NCBI RefSeq assembly: GCF_037893015.1
Contig: NC_133661.1
Coordinates: 187,572,809 to 187,636,808, forward strand
DNA: 64,000 bases
Reading direction: 5' to 3'
DNA from: Macrotis lagotis
Taxonomy: Eukaryota; Chordata; Mammalia; Peramelemorphia; Peramelidae
A program made the position numbers and the translations under genes. Numbering within the stretch: the first letter of the stretch is position 1; the number at the start of each line of letters is the position of its first letter. Positions 1 through 12,099 of this stretch are shown piece by piece. The notes below the pieces were generated by a model. The model saw nothing but the letters and a program-made list of their open reading frames with translations, was not told the DNA's origin and did no database searches.

Positions 1-470
1 TATTCTCTCTCCTTTGAGCCTGTCCCTCTTCAAGTTTTACTTCTTCCTATGTCTTCCCCTATAGGCCCTCCCTTCTGTCATCCCCTTCCATTCCCACACT
101 CCTGTAAAGAATTTCTATATACTATATACTATATTCTATATACTCTATTCTATATACTAATGAATTTCTATACTCAATTTTATATGTATGTTATTCCCTT
201 TTTTGAGCCAGTTATGATGAGAATAAGGCTCACTCACCCCCTTCTCTCCCCAAATCCCTGCACATCTTCCCTTGCATTGTTAAAGCTTTTTCTTGCCTAT
301 TTCATGAGATAATTTTCTCCATTCTAGTTCTTTCTTTTCCATTCTCTCAACTATATTCCTTTCTTACCTCTAAAGTTTTTTAGATATCATCCATTCATAT
401 TCAATTCACCTAACTTGCTATCTGTGCATATTACATCTACCTGCCCTAGTAACGAGAGAATTCTTATGAG
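1..470 (-). mobile_element. L1/HAL1 ORF1-ORF2 spacer fragment (antisense)
   Basis: Pyrimidine-rich DNA that matches, piece by piece, the antisense spacer between the ORF1 and ORF2 regions of the L1-derived element at 50018-52598. Shared blocks include the run around 200-230 (gatgagaataaggctc against gatgagaatgaaggttcc near 50815) and the following run of C-rich boxes ending in a Phe/Ser-rich shadow frame. It runs off the left edge, so the parent element cannot be classified further. No coding potential. Confidence 0.6.
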
Positions 471-1170
471 TCATCATTATTATTAGCAAATAAGATTGTA
501 TTTATATTGCAAATCTTATGGTTCATTATGAACATGAATTATTATTATTATTACATGCAAAAGAAGATACTATATTGTGGTAGAAGAACCTCATATACAT
601 TAAAGACTTAGAATTTTTCTTAACCTTTGCAGAGGACTAAAATGACCTTAATGTCAGATTTTCTATTCTAATGATGCTTCTCTTTCCAGTTATGAGGGAA
701 TATATTTCCTCTATTCAGCATGCTTGCACTTTATTTGGGCAACAATATGATTGTTTACACAAACAATCATTCACTATGATAACACTATAAAACTTTAAAG
801 CATAATCATTTATTTAACAATAAAACAAAAGAGATAAAATTACTATCAAAAGTATTCATACATCAAACCAAATGCATACATAATAAACATATCACAATCT
901 ACATATATAAATCTTATCAATGCAGTCTTCAGTAGGGGAGAATGGGCAGAGAGAAATCTGCCTTAAAGATACATGAATGCTCAGAATAACTTATAGCTCT
1001 GATACTGTAAATTTCAGTGATCTCTTTCTCTCTCAGGATCTGTCTAGAAATTACTTCTATAATGAAGAAAATTAATTTAATTACTGAATGATGTTTCTCT
1101 TCTTCTAATTTGTTTACTTACTCTTGATCACAGCTTGATTCAGTACAATGTGTCAAGGTAGGATTTTGCA
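471..1170. other. AT-rich intergenic stretch
   Basis: No gene or clear repeat recognised. There is a short ATT microsatellite at about 538-552 and two inverted TGTTT/AAACA motifs near 750-770 without obvious function. Confidence 0.5.
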
Positions 1171-1184
1171 AGAAAAGTCAATCT

Positions 1185-1346
1185 TTTTTTTTTTTTTTTT
1201 TTTAGTTTTTGCAAGGCAATGGGGTTAAGTGGCTTGCCCAAGGCCACACAGTTAGGTAATTATTAAGTGTCTGAGGCCTCATTTGAACTCAGGTATTTCT
1301 GACTCCAAGGCCAGTGCTCTGTCCACTGCACCACCTAGCCACCCCC
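1185..1346 (-). mobile_element. CORE-SINE (WSINE1/MAR1-type), antisense
   Basis: A tRNA-related SINE in antisense: T-rich tail on the left, then the conserved core (ggcttgcccaaggccacaca) and the tRNA-like 5' part ending in ccacctagccaccc. It is flanked by a perfect 14-bp target-site duplication, agaaaagtcaatct, at 1171-1184 and 1347-1360, which fixes the borders and shows L1-type insertion. Confidence 0.95.
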
Positions 1347-1849
1347 AGAAAAGTCAATCTTGAAGGTGGCGCCTTCAAGTCAAGAAGTTGCCTGAGCTCT
1401 CTTCAGTTTCCCTCAAATGCAACATTAAATCAAGCCTCTAAATGGATCCTGGAGCCACATAACCCACAAAAAGGCAGAGTGGAATAATTTTCTAGCTTAA
1501 GGAAGGACCTCAGGAAAGGTCTGTCTCCCTTGGGTTCGGGGGAGTGCATCCCAGGAGCAGGTGGATGTGGACAAGCCAGTGGGAGAATCTTAACCATAGT
1601 TGAGATCAGCAACTGAGCCCCTGTATATGGATTTAGCAGGCCAGTGAGGGCTTCAATCCCAGTGTAGAAGGCATATTGTGAACCCCAAAACACAAGTATA
1701 GCAAGCAGATGTAACTTGGTTGGATAATTTCATAGTAGTGAATAAGTCACCAGCACCAGAGACCTTAGCTCAAAAAGTCAGTGACTAGGCCCCTGGCACC
1801 CAAAACAAGAAGTTTGGATCAGTGCTCACTGTGCTATAGGAGCAGAGTT

Positions 1850-2960
1850 CAGCTTTAAAAAATGAGAAAACCCCCCAAATGCCCCATCTTAGAAAAGGAT
1901 GATGGTGACAGGGAAGATCAAAATGCCATCTCAGAAGATGAAAACAGTGAAGTATTAAAGGTGAATATAAATGGATCTGAAGCCCAAAAAAGATCTTTTG
2001 AAAGAGTTTACAAAGGGTTTTAAAAATCAAGTAAAAGAGAGAGAAAAAAATTGGGAAAAGAAATAAGAGATATGCAGGAGAATCACGAAAAAAAGAGTCA
2101 ATAGCTTGGAAAAGGAAACATAAAAAGTGACTGGAGAGAACAACTTTAAAAATATATTTTAAATTAAAATTAAGTTAACTTGAAATTAAAATTAAAATTA
2201 AAAAATAGATTTGGCTAAATGGAAAAAAATTTAGTGAAGAAAACAACTCTTTAAAGTAGAATTGGTTAAATGGAAAAAGAGATACAAAAGCTAACAGGAA
2301 CAAAATTCCTTCAAATTTAGAATTGAGCAAGTAGAAGCTAATGAGTCTATGGGACATCAAGAATTTGTCAAACAAGATTTTAAAAAATGAAAAATAGAAG
2401 AAAAGTAAAATAGCTCATTGGAAAAAAGAACTGACCTGGAAAATAGATCCAGGGGAGATAGTCTGATTATTATTTAACTACTTAAATGCCATGATCAAAA
2501 AAACAGACTGGAAAACATCTTTCAACAGATTATCAAGGAAAACTGACCCCAATATGCTAGAAGCAGAGGGTAAAATAGACATTGAAAAAACCAATCAATC
2601 ACTTTCTGAAAAAGTTCCAAAAATGAAAATTCCAAGGAATATTGCCCCCAAATTTCAGAATTAGAAGTCAAGAAAAAAATACTGTAGGCAAACAGAAAAA
2701 ATAATGCAAATACCAAGGAGCCTCAGTCAGAATTACAAAGGACTTAGCACCTTCTACATTAAAGGATTAGAGGACTTGGAATATAATATTCCAGATGGCA
2801 AAGTATCTTATATTAAATCAAGAATCAGCTATATAGCAAAAGCCCTCATTCAGGTAAAAGATGGACATTCAATGAAAAAGGAGAGTTTCAAACTTTTCTG
2901 ATGAAAGACCAGAACTGAAAAGAAAATTTGATCTTCAAATAGAAGACTCAAAAGATACAT
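1850..2960 (+). pseudogene. L1 ORF1 remnant (RNA-binding chaperone)
   Basis: Lys/Glu-rich coiled-coil-like coding remains, broken in all frames. Near 2436-2460 the sequence still encodes a string close to LENRSRGD, matching the LENRSRRDN motif that begins the RNA-recognition domain of L1 ORF1 proteins. Downstream pieces (2700-2900, for example the short string IKGLEDLEYNIPDGK) correspond to the C-terminal part of ORF1 and match the antisense copy at 51150-52300. ORF1p binds L1 RNA in the cytoplasmic particle. This copy makes no protein. Confidence 0.7.
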
Positions 2961-3545
2961 ACAAAGGTAAATAGGAAAGGAAAAAAAATGTTATTCAATA
3001 AGATTAAACTATTTACATCCCTACATGGGAAGATGATACTTTTAACTTTTGAGAACTGTATCATTATTTAAAGGAGTACACTTAGACAGGGAATGTGAAC
3101 AAAAGTTGATTTTGATGTCATTTAAAAAAGATTAAGGCATAATATGAAGGATTGCATTGGGAGCAGAGGAAAGGGAGAGGGAGAATAGGGTAAATTATAT
3201 CACATGATGTAGAAGGAACAGTAGAGGGAAAGAAGGGAGAGGGTAAGCATTATTTAAATCTTATTCTCATTGTATTTTGCTCCAAAAGGAAATAAGATAC
3301 ATACTTAGATAGGCTTAGAAATTTATCTTACCATACACAGAATTAAGAGGGGAAAGTGGAAGGAGAGGTGGATAGAAAGGCATAAGGGAGGGTAGAAGTA
3401 GGAGGGGAAAAGGGAAAGAAAGAGAGGGGACTGTAAAAGGAAGGACAGATTGAGGGGATTAGTGGTCTGAAGCAAAATGCTTGTAAAGAGGGATAGGCTG
3501 ATAAAAGAGAAGTAGAAACATGAGGAAAGTTCATTTGGAGGGAAT

Positions 3546-5870
3546 TACACAGTAATCATAACTCTCAATGTGAATGGGATGAGCTCTCCCATAAAATGGA
3601 AGCATTTAGCAGTGGATTAAAAAATAAAAAAAATGCAATATATGGCTGCAAGAAGCACATTTGAAGCAGAGGGATACAAAAGCATTAAGGTGAAATCCTA
3701 GAACAGCTGAAGTAAAAAAAAATTGCGGGTAGCAATCTTAATCTCAGACAAAACAAAAACAAATTAGACATAAGTATTAGATATAAGTTATTATTAGATA
3801 AGGAAGGAAACTACAACTTACTAAAAGACATTGAAGTCATATCAATACTAAACATCTATACATCAAGTTGTATAGCTTCTAAATTCTTAGAGAAGAAATT
3901 GATTGAGTTAAAGGAAGACATAGACAGCAAAAGTATATTAATGGGGTACATGAAGTTCCCTCTCTCAGAATTAGATTAATTTAATCACAAAATAAACAAG
4001 AAAGTAGATAAGGAAATGATAGAATTTTATAAAAACTCAATATTATAGTCATTTGGAAAAATTAAATAGAAATAGAAAGCAACATACCATTTTTGCAGAA
4101 GTACATGCCCAGCTATGCAAAATGTAACCATGTATTAGAGCATAAAACTTGACAATCAAATGTAGAAAAGCAGAAATAATAAATGAATTTTTTCAGATCA
4201 TGATACAATAAAAATTACATATAATAAAAGGTCAAAAAAGATACACTCTACATTAATTGGAAATTAACTTAATTCTAAAGAACAAGTAAATCAAACAATA
4301 AATCATAGAATAAACAATAATTTCATCAAAGAAAATGACAATAATGGGACAACATACTAAAACTTATGGGATGCAGCCAAAGCAGTTCTTAGGGAAATTC
4401 TTAGAGAAATGCTTACTTACATGAATAAAATAGAGAAAGAGAAAGAAGATCCTATCTCTTTCAGCCTCACTCTGCTTTCCTCCTCCTTACACTCCTCTGT
4501 CTGATCCCATGTCAGGTCTTTCACTGAATGTGGCCACAACATCTATTCTTCTTACTGTCTCAGTTTAAAAGTGAAAAAGCTAAAAAAAAAAGAGCAAATT
4601 AAAAATCCCCAATTAAATGTCACATTAAAAATTCTGAAAATCAAAGGAGAGAATAATACAACTGAAAGTAAGAAACCTATTAACAAATTTCATAGTTGGT
4701 TTTATGAAAAAAAAAACTAATAAAACAGATAAACCTTTGGCTAATTTGATTTGAAAAAAAGAAAGAAGAAAACCAAATTTCCAGGATCAAAACTGAAAAG
4801 GTTGAATTTGTTGCCAATAAAGAGGAAATTAAAGTCAAAATTTGGAGGTGTTTTGCCCAACTACATGCCAATAAATCTAACAATATAAGTGAAATAGATG
4901 AATATTGATATAATATACAAAGCAGAAGAGGCAATAAAATACTTTAATAACCCCATTTCAGAAAAAGAAGCTGAACAAACCATCAATGATTTTCCTAAGT
5001 AAAAATTTCTAGGCCCAAATGGATTTGCAAGTGAATTCTACTAAACAATTAAAGAACAATTAATATCAATTCTATATAAAATTTTTGGGAAAATACCAAA
5101 TTCCTTTTTTGATGCAAATATGGTGTTGGTACCAAATTCAGGAAGAGAAAGAAAGAGAAAACAGAAAAAGAAAATTATAGACCAATTACCCTAATAAATA
5201 TTAATGCAAAAAATTTTAAATAAAATATTATTGAAGAGATTTCTGTGATTTATAGAAGGAATGTTGGGATGGTTCAATATAAGGAAAACTTATCAGCATG
5301 TTAACTAAAGTTAACAAAGTTAACAAATCTTATAATTATCTCAATGATAACTCAGAAAGTTTTTGACAAAACACAGCACCCATTCCTATTAAAAACACTA
5401 GGGAGAATAGTAATAAATGGAGTTTTTCTTAAAATGATAAGTAGTATCTGGCTAAAACCATCTGCAAACATTATATGGAATGGGATAAGCTAGAAGCTTT
5501 CCCAATAAGATTGGGGTGAAACAAGGATAACCATTATCACCACTGTTATTCAATATTGTATGAGAAATATAACTTTTAGCAATAAGAGAAGAATAAGAAA
5601 TTGATGGAATTAGAATAGATAATGAGGAAATAAAACTCACTCTTTGCAGTTCATATAATGATTTACTTAGAGAATCCTAGAAAATCAACTAAAAATTAAT
5701 TGAAAAATTAACAACTTTAGTAAAGCTGCAGGATATAAAATAAACCCATATAGATCATCATCATTTCTATTTATCTATTTACAAAGTCCAGCAGCAAGAG
5801 ATAGAAAGAGATATTCCTTTTACTGTAGACACTAAAGACTGAAAATGGAGATAAAAAGGTAACACTAGTT
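3546..5870 (+). pseudogene. L1 ORF2 remnant (endonuclease, partial RT)
   Basis: ORF2 remains in sense. The start (ITLNVNGMSSPIKW-like, 3554-3600) is the APE-type endonuclease N-terminus. FSDHDTIKI near 4190 is the endonuclease C-terminal SDH box, and LWDAAKAVLR near 4370 is the linker. ENYRPIT near 5170-5190 and QGxPLSPLLFNIV near 5521-5560 are reverse transcriptase motifs. The catalytic FADD box near 5643-5665 reads FAVH, so the aspartates are lost. The thumb and C-terminal Cys region are absent. Many stops and frame changes are present. Identification rests on motif order and is firm; the subfamily is not determined. Confidence 0.85.
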
Positions 5871-5880
5871 AATTGGAAGT

Positions 5881-6272
5881 AACAGGAAAGTAATAAAAAA
5901 TCCTAGTAATAGGGAAGAAATGAAAAATTAAAAAAAATTTTTAATAACTAATGTTTTAAGCAAAGTCATTAAGAGAGAGAAAGCAAGATAAATCCCTGTA
6001 ATTGAGGAGCTTCCACTGTAATAGGGGAGAAAATGTAAGGGAGATTTTAGCTACAAGTCAAATGGAAAGACCCAATTGTTCTCTGGACACAGTGACAAAG
6101 CAGTCACTAATGCAGTAATTCTAGTATCTTTTCTACAGATAAAACAAAATGTTTTCTTTTCCTTAAAAGGGATTGTATATGAAATCATAGATTTTCATTT
6201 CATATTTCTTGCTATATATTCATGCATTTTGGGAAATATTTTGATAGTCTTTTTTTCTTTAGCATTCCTATT
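5881..6272. other. Short AT-rich gap between L1 and ERV
   Basis: Nothing coding. The stretch around 5990-6050 (gaggagcttccactgtaat) resembles the 5' part of the dispersed repeat recognised at 8985-10320 and may be a separated piece of it. Confidence 0.35.
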
Positions 6273-6635
6273 TGTTGGATCCTGGCCTGAGTTTCATTCT
6301 TGACCAGTAGAGCCCCAATGATTAACCTTTCCCAAGGACAGAACCCTAGGTTCCATAGAAACCCCAAACATTGCCCAATCTCACCTTGGGCAAACAAACA
6401 AAACACATCCTTCAAGGAGACCCCAGTGACTTCTTTTCCCTATAGGAACCATACCATCCTACCTCCTATATCCAACCCTATAAAAAGACTTACTCTTCCT
6501 GCTACCCACTGCTTGAGTCTGCCTGGATCCAACCCACCATTCCTTCCTTCAATAAACATCTTTGCATTCACTTTCATTTATAGTACCATCTTCCTTTTTA
6601 CTGAGGGCACACCTTTTGACCTTTCATTTGTTGCA
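6273..6635 (+). repeat. 5' LTR of the 6273-8782 retrovirus
   Basis: Matches 8460-8782 over its length. It carries a TATA-like box (tataaaaag, about 6479) and a poly-A signal (aataaa, about 6551), in the order expected for U3-R-U5, and ends at ...ttgca at 6635. The left border is unclear and this LTR seems shorter at its 5' side than its partner. Confidence 0.8.
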
Positions 6636-7249
6636 GAAACCTGAGAGAGAAGTAGCAGAGAATTCTGAAGGCTTGCCATCAAGTAAGCCATGAGCTAAGG
6701 TAGCATTCTTGGGCTAGCTCCCTGATTGTGCCTTAAGGAACTTTTTCAACCCTGTCCTGGACCTATCAAACCCTTGGTATTCATTTCAGAAGATGAGACT
6801 AATTTGAGAAGTAAGACTCCTTCCCAGGCACTCCCCCTTCCTCCTTGTCAGGACACCTAGGGTATTCCTTTCTGGCTGACCTGCAAACAACAGCTTGAAA
6901 AATTGTCAACCCTGATAAAGTTAAGGTGGTTTTGCAGGGCACTAATGAAATCCCCTTAGTAAAGAAGCTATTACTAAATATATTAATATTAATCTTGAAT
7001 CTCCTGAAGGGATTATTTCCCATTTACTTCATTTCTCAGTCAGCCCATGATATCCATAGAAAACTGAGGGAGCTGGGAGCTGGCCCCCAAATACCTATAG
7101 GAGATCTGGTCAATGAGACCTTCTTGGTCTTAGTAAGTGGGATGAAGAGAAAACTACCTTCCAGATAAATCTCTCCAGATGTTAGCCTCTGCCATTAATG
7201 AGTTCTGAAATCCTTGAAAGACACTTAATAAGAGCAATGATCCCAGAGG

Positions 7250-7370
7250 TGACTGCTTTAAAAGTGGCAGGTCAGGACATCGGGTAATTCAATGCCCAAA
7301 TCCCTGATCCCCCTCCAAGTCTTGCCCAAAGTGTGGCAAAAAAGGACACTGGAAATCGAACTGCACCTCT
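7250..7370 (+). pseudogene. Fossil nucleocapsid zinc-knuckle region (gag)
   Basis: Encodes two CCHC-type zinc-knuckle remains; the second still shows the pattern CPKCGKKGHWKSNC. Such knuckles bind genomic RNA in retroviral nucleocapsid. The region lies in the expected order downstream of the 5' LTR. It is a relic within a broken element. Confidence 0.7.
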
Positions 7371-7464
7371 TTTCCTTTAAAGGGAGGACCTTGGTTATCT
7401 CCTAAGGATCTTCCTGCTCTCTGATCTTCTCATGCCCTATTTCTGATATCCCCTTCCTAGGTCT

Positions 7465-7770
7465 TGATGATGACTAGTTCATCGATGGGAGTTCCACAGT
7501 GGTAAATGGGAAGTGGATAGTGGGATATACCATTGTCTCATCCACTTCTTTCATTGAGTCAAGTCCTCTTCCTCCACAGACTTCCTCACATAGAGCAGAG
7601 CTCATTGCCTTAATTTGAGCCCTCATTCTAGCAAAAGGGAAATGTATTAAAATCTACAGAGACTCTCAATATACTTTTCATATTTTACATTCTCATGCCT
7701 CTATCTGGGCAGAAAGGGGTTTTCTTACTTCTCCTATAACTAATGCTCTCCACCACATTCTTCTCTTCTT
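7465..7770 (+). pseudogene. Fossil RNase H region (pol)
   Basis: Encodes a recognisable retroviral RNase H: DGSS near the start, then a SHRAELIAL-type helix and a YRDSQYTFHI-type strand, in the order seen in gammaretrovirus-like pol genes. Relic only. Confidence 0.7.
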
Positions 7771-8055
7771 CAAGATCAACTGGATTCCTTAGTTTCTGTA
7801 ACCTTATAGAATAGATGGGGTCTGGACCTACTGACCTCTGAGAAGGAAGGTCTCTGAACAAAGAATGCTCTTTCTATGTTAATCAGTTTGGACTGGTTTG
7901 GGATGCTGCAAAAAAAAACCACCCCAAACAAACTGACTGATAGAGCCTCATGTTTTAAGGAAAAATCAGCCAATACCTGGTCCAGTTGGTTTCAGTCTCC
8001 CACATACTCCCTTGGTTTCACATGATAATCCATTAATAATGGTCTTTTTGACAAT

Positions 8056-8209
8056 ATTTTTTTTTTAGGTTTTTGCAAGGCAAATGGGGTTAAGTGGCTT
8101 GCCCAAGGCCACACAGTTAGGTAATTATTAAGTGTCTGAGACTGGATTTGAACCCAGGTACTCCTGACTCCAGGGCAGGTGCTTTATCCACTATGCCATC
8201 TAGCCACCC
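8056..8209 (-). mobile_element. CORE-SINE inside the retrovirus, antisense
   Basis: Same SINE family as at 1185-1346. Short target-site duplication tgacaat at 8049-8055 and 8210-8216. It sits inside the retroviral fossil just upstream of the 3' LTR, so it is younger than that insertion. Confidence 0.9.
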
Positions 8210-8281
8210 TGACAATCTTCTTAAGTCCTCCTTTATTTCATATGTTTACATCCTTCATCCAAAAAAAAAAAACCCAAACCA

Positions 8282-8782
8282 GTGAAAATTGGAACATATC
8301 AGATGGTCAATTCCTTGATGCTATTTTGGTCCCATGGATTCCAAAAGTTCCACCCTTTAACCTTTGCATACATGATGACATCATCGTCTCCATTCAGCTA
8401 GAAGCAGCTTCAGAAGAACCAATCTCTGACCTGAAAGCTTCAGCTGTCCAGATGTTCAGATGTCCTGCCCAGTAGAGCCCATTGATTATCCTTTCCTAAA
8501 GACACAAACCCTAACATCCAAAGAAACTCAAAACAACACCTAATCTCATTCCCCCAATCAAAACACATCCTCCATGCAGACCAGCCATAGCTATAGAAAC
8601 CATACCACCCTGCCTCCTATATCCATTACACTATAAAAAAGACTTGGTCTTCCCACTTCCCACTGTGGGAGTCTGCTTGGATCCAGCTCACAGTACTTTC
8701 CTTCAATAAACATCTTTGCATTCACTTCCATTTATAATGCCATCTTCCTTTTTACTAAGGGTTCACCTTTTGACTATTTGCA
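8282..8782 (+). repeat. 3' LTR of the 6273-8782 retrovirus
   Basis: The partner of the 5' LTR, with TATA-like box (ctataaaaaag, about 8631) and aataaa (about 8705), ending in ...tttgca at 8782. The start near 8282 (tgaaaattgg after an A-rich run) is tentative; similarity to the 5' LTR is firm only from about 8460. Confidence 0.75.
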
Positions 8783-9130
8783 ACTATTAAACTCCTTTTT
8801 CCTCTCCAGTCTTGTCTCCCAATTTAGAACTAATGAGAAATATGTGTAAACTTAATCAAGAAAAATGAATCCATGAAGTAGTCATGTCTAAAAATGTGTA
8901 TGATTTTCTGCAGTTGAATAAGGAAGTAGTTTTCATGCTTCATCATAAGTCCCTTGGAGGCATAGTTGATCAACAAATGGCATTTTTGCTAAGAATTAAT
9001 GATACAAAATGCAGGAAAACAAAGCAAAACATAATAGAAAGCATGATACTTGCACTTAAGAAGCTCACATTCTAATGGAGAATGCAACATAGAAACTTTG
9101 TACACACACGTGTATTTGTGTATACAAAGT

Positions 9131-9281
9131 TTTTTTTTAAATGTTTGCAAGGCAAATGGGGTTAAGTGGCTTGCCCAAGGCCACACAGTTAGGTAATTAT
9201 TAAATGTCTGAGGTTGGATTTGAACTGAGGTACTCCTGACTCCAGGGCCAGTGCTCTATCCACTGTACCATCTAGTGGCTC
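9131..9281 (-). mobile_element. CORE-SINE, antisense
   Basis: Full SINE with the core ggcttgcccaaggccacaca and a caaagttttttt duplication on both sides. The equivalent position in duplication copy B (about 29878) has no SINE, so it inserted after the duplication or was lost there. Confidence 0.85.
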
Positions 9282-9694
9282 CAAAGTTTTTTTTTTGTCT
9301 GTGTGTTTACATGAATTAGATGGGAAGTAATATTATAGGATGTATATAGGGGGGAGTGAGAGGAGTTGGAAAGACCTTTTGCAAGAGGCAGGATTTGAGC
9401 TGTCTTAAGGACAACAAGTAGGACAGTAAGTGAAAGTGAAGAGAAAGAACATTCCAGACCTAAGGATCAGCCACTGCAAAGTCACAGAAATATAGTGTTG
9501 TGCAAGGAACAGTTTGAGTGTGGGACATCTGGAGGGAAGCAAAAGGGGTCAGAGAATTTTATATTTGATTCAGGTAGTAAATGGAAGTCAGTAAATGGAT
9601 TGAGTTGAAGAGTTGACAAAGTTAGACATACTTTAGGAAAAATCAGTTTCATAGGCTACTAGAGGTTTGTTTGGATGAGGTAGACAAACAAGCA

Positions 9695-9955
9695 AGAGAC
9701 AATAAAGAAACATTTACTATGTTCCAGACTCTGAGCTAAGCATTTTACATATATCTCATTTGATTTTTGCACCAACTCTGATATGTAGAAGCTGTTATAA
9801 TCCCTCTTTAGATTAGAGTAAATTGAGATGGACAAAGGTTAGGTGATTTATCCTGGGTCACACAGGTAGTTAATGGCAAGGGCTGAATTTGTATGCAAGA
9901 CTTTTTGACTTCAAATTCACCTCTCTACCCACTGTGCCACCTAGCTGCCTCAGGC
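9695..9955 (-). mobile_element. MIR-type SINE, antisense
   Basis: Blocks typical of antisense MIR: a gagctaagcattttacatat-like part, ctcatttgatttttgc, then a gaggtcacacag-like core and the end ccactgtgccacctagctgcc. The matching element in copy B is at 30600-30905, so it predates the duplication. Confidence 0.7.
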
Positions 9956-11752
9956 AGGGAGACAAAACAGAAGGCTATTGTATGAATCTAGGCACAAGGA
10001 GATAAAAGAGAGTGCTGTAGTGATAGCCTTTTTAATGGAAAGAAAGGAGCATCAACAAAAGATGTTAAGGAAGAAGTGACAAGACTAGGCATCAGGTTGG
10101 AAATGTGTAGTGAAATTGAGAAAGGAATCTAAGATGTGACCAAGGTTATAAACCTGAAAGACTCCAAGGATAGTACTGTTCTTTATAGTAAAGAGGGGAA
10201 GACTTGGGGGAAAGAGAATTAGTTTTGTTATGGATATACTGAATATGAGATTCCTATGAGATATGCAATTTAATTGTCCAAAGGACATTTGAAAATGCAT
10301 GACTATTGGGCACCAGAGAGTTTAGGGCTGGTATGGTGGCTTAAAGAGGAAAGGACTAAAGAAACAAAGATTGAGCTTCTGAGCATATAGATTTACTAAA
10401 TATTGAATGCTAATTGCCCAACAAATCAGCACCAGTCACATTCCTCAGCTTTAGCACTGGATCTTGAATACAAAGGGAGACAAATTTTTATATATTAAAA
10501 CAATTAATCAAATAAAACCAATTAATTAAGAGGGAACAATACAACAGTAGGTAATCTGACATTTAATTGGGTGCAAGGAAAGCAAACAGGTGCAATTTCC
10601 TAAAATTAGAAAAAGAGGTGTCCTACTCCCTTAAGTGACTGCAAAAAATCAAAGAATGTGGAAATAATAACCGATTGATCAGTATGGGACCAGTTTTCAG
10701 ATAAGATATATGGATTAAGATGTATGAACTATTTGGGGATCTGATTGGGTTTCTAGTCAATCTAATCTAGATCCTTAGGGTCTCTAAACAGCAGGCAGAG
10801 GTGGTCCAGTTTTTCAGTCAAGCAGAGTTAGTACAAACACATACAATAAGGTTTTCTCCCAATTTCCACAACTGACTAACACTATCTCATAAGACAAATT
10901 GGATTAGACCAATGATTAGCACCAGAATTGAGTCACAAGATCTGGAGTCAGTGTGGCTCACTCAATTCTTGCAATTCACCACTTGTTTTTCCTAATCCCC
11001 TCCATTATCCCCTTTTGGTATATGGGGAAATAAACAGCCCACTATTCATACCCTGATCACTTATTTGTAAGACAATTCTATAGGGTTTTTAAAAATATAT
11101 TTGTAATTGGAATTATATATCTTGTTCCAGATCAAGAGGGCTTATGATGGACTAATTTTGAGAAGGGAGATTTACATTTCACTAAGGTAATCAAGAAAAC
11201 TTAAAAATCAATGCCATAAAACAAAAAGACATATAATAAATGGTGATCATCAACATTAACTAACATCACCATTTCCTTGTATCCTAGTAACTCACTCATT
11301 TAATTAGTATATTTTGAGTCTCAGATATCTCATCTAGTCAAATGATCCCTAAATATCTTCTCTTGGACATTTTGAAATTTCATTTTAGGATAGCTCTGAA
11401 GAGGGTTCTGCATCTATGATTCCAAATTACTTGTAGAGATTCTTAGGTGATTCTATTAATACCTGCTAATAACAATACAATTTAGTTAATCTCTTTAATT
11501 TGGTTTATCAATTTTTTTCTAACTTATCTAAATCATCTAGCTGGCATAAGACTAAACTTTCATGATGTTCCAACTATAACCTCTTTTAAAATTATCAAAA
11601 GATATTTTAAAATGGGAAAATAATTTCACTTTCTTTACAAATATCAATATAATTTTATATGTAAAAATTTTAATCCAGTTTTGAGGATTTATTACTAAAA
11701 CATGAATTTCTATAGCAAATATATTTGGCAATCATATACATATATAGTTTTT

Positions 11753-11920
11753 GATTTGCCATTTTTTTTAAAGGTTTTTTTTTTGCAAGGCAAATGGGGT
11801 TAAGTGGCTTGCCCAAGGCCACACAGCTAGGTCATTATTAAGTATCTGAGACCGGATTTGAACCCAGGTACTCCTGACTCCAAGGCTGGTGCTTTATCCA
11901 CTAAGCCACCTAGCCGCCCC
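11753..11920 (-). mobile_element. CORE-SINE, antisense
   Basis: SINE core and tRNA-like part as elsewhere. The duplication catatatagttttt lies at 11739-11752 and 11921-11934. The extra gatttgcc between the left duplication and the T-tail is unexplained. Absent from copy B. Confidence 0.85.
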
Positions 11921-12099
11921 CATATATAGTTTTTAAGAGAAAAGCATCTCATCCTGTTTCTTTAACATTGTTTCATTTAATTAGATAAATTTTACATTAC
12001 ATCTTTGTCTTATTTATTTGTCTAATTCTCCCTTTTGGAGGATATAATCACTAAATGCAGATAAAATTGTAAGATTTTTCAAACCAGAAAATGTTATAG

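Larger units (their letters stand above)
1362..5880 (+). mobile_element. LINE-1 with 5' region, 3' end missing
   Basis: A degenerate marsupial L1 in sense. From about 1362 to 1850 is a 5'UTR-like, more GC-rich part; 1850-2960 carries ORF1 remains; 2960-3545 is a purine-rich spacer; 3546-5870 carries ORF2 remains (endonuclease then reverse transcriptase). The similarity stops within the reverse transcriptase domain, and no ORF2 C-terminus, 3'UTR or poly-A follows. This is unusual because L1 copies normally lose their 5' end; a later deletion of the 3' half is the simplest reading. No frame longer than about 80 codons remains, so the copy is old and inactive. Confidence 0.85.
6273..8782 (+). 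mobile_element. Broken class I-like endogenous retrovirus
   Basis: Two related LTRs in direct orientation flank about 1.6 kb of internal DNA. The inside keeps a nucleocapsid zinc-knuckle region (about 7250-7370) and an RNase H region (about 7465-7770), with the rest of a retroviral genome missing or unrecognisable. The LTRs differ at about a fifth of positions by eye, so the insertion is old. It is a fossil with many breaks. A CORE-SINE (8056-8209) inserted later. The gammaretrovirus-like assignment rests on the style of the RNase H and zinc knuckles and is moderate. Confidence 0.8.
8985..10320 (+). repeat. Long dispersed repeat, with nested SINE and MIR
   Basis: Purine-rich DNA with blocks such as ctcacattctaatggaga, aggaacagtttgagtgtggg and gatattctgaatatgagattc-like strings, which I recall as a common marsupial interspersed repeat of uncertain class. 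The same blocks occur in the same order at 29880-33030, where it forms the left part of duplication copy B. A CORE-SINE (9131-9281) and a MIR (about 9695-9955) lie inside it. Confidence 0.55.

Noticed and set aside
6300-6644. 114-codon frame
   Set aside because: It lies wholly in the retroviral 5' LTR.
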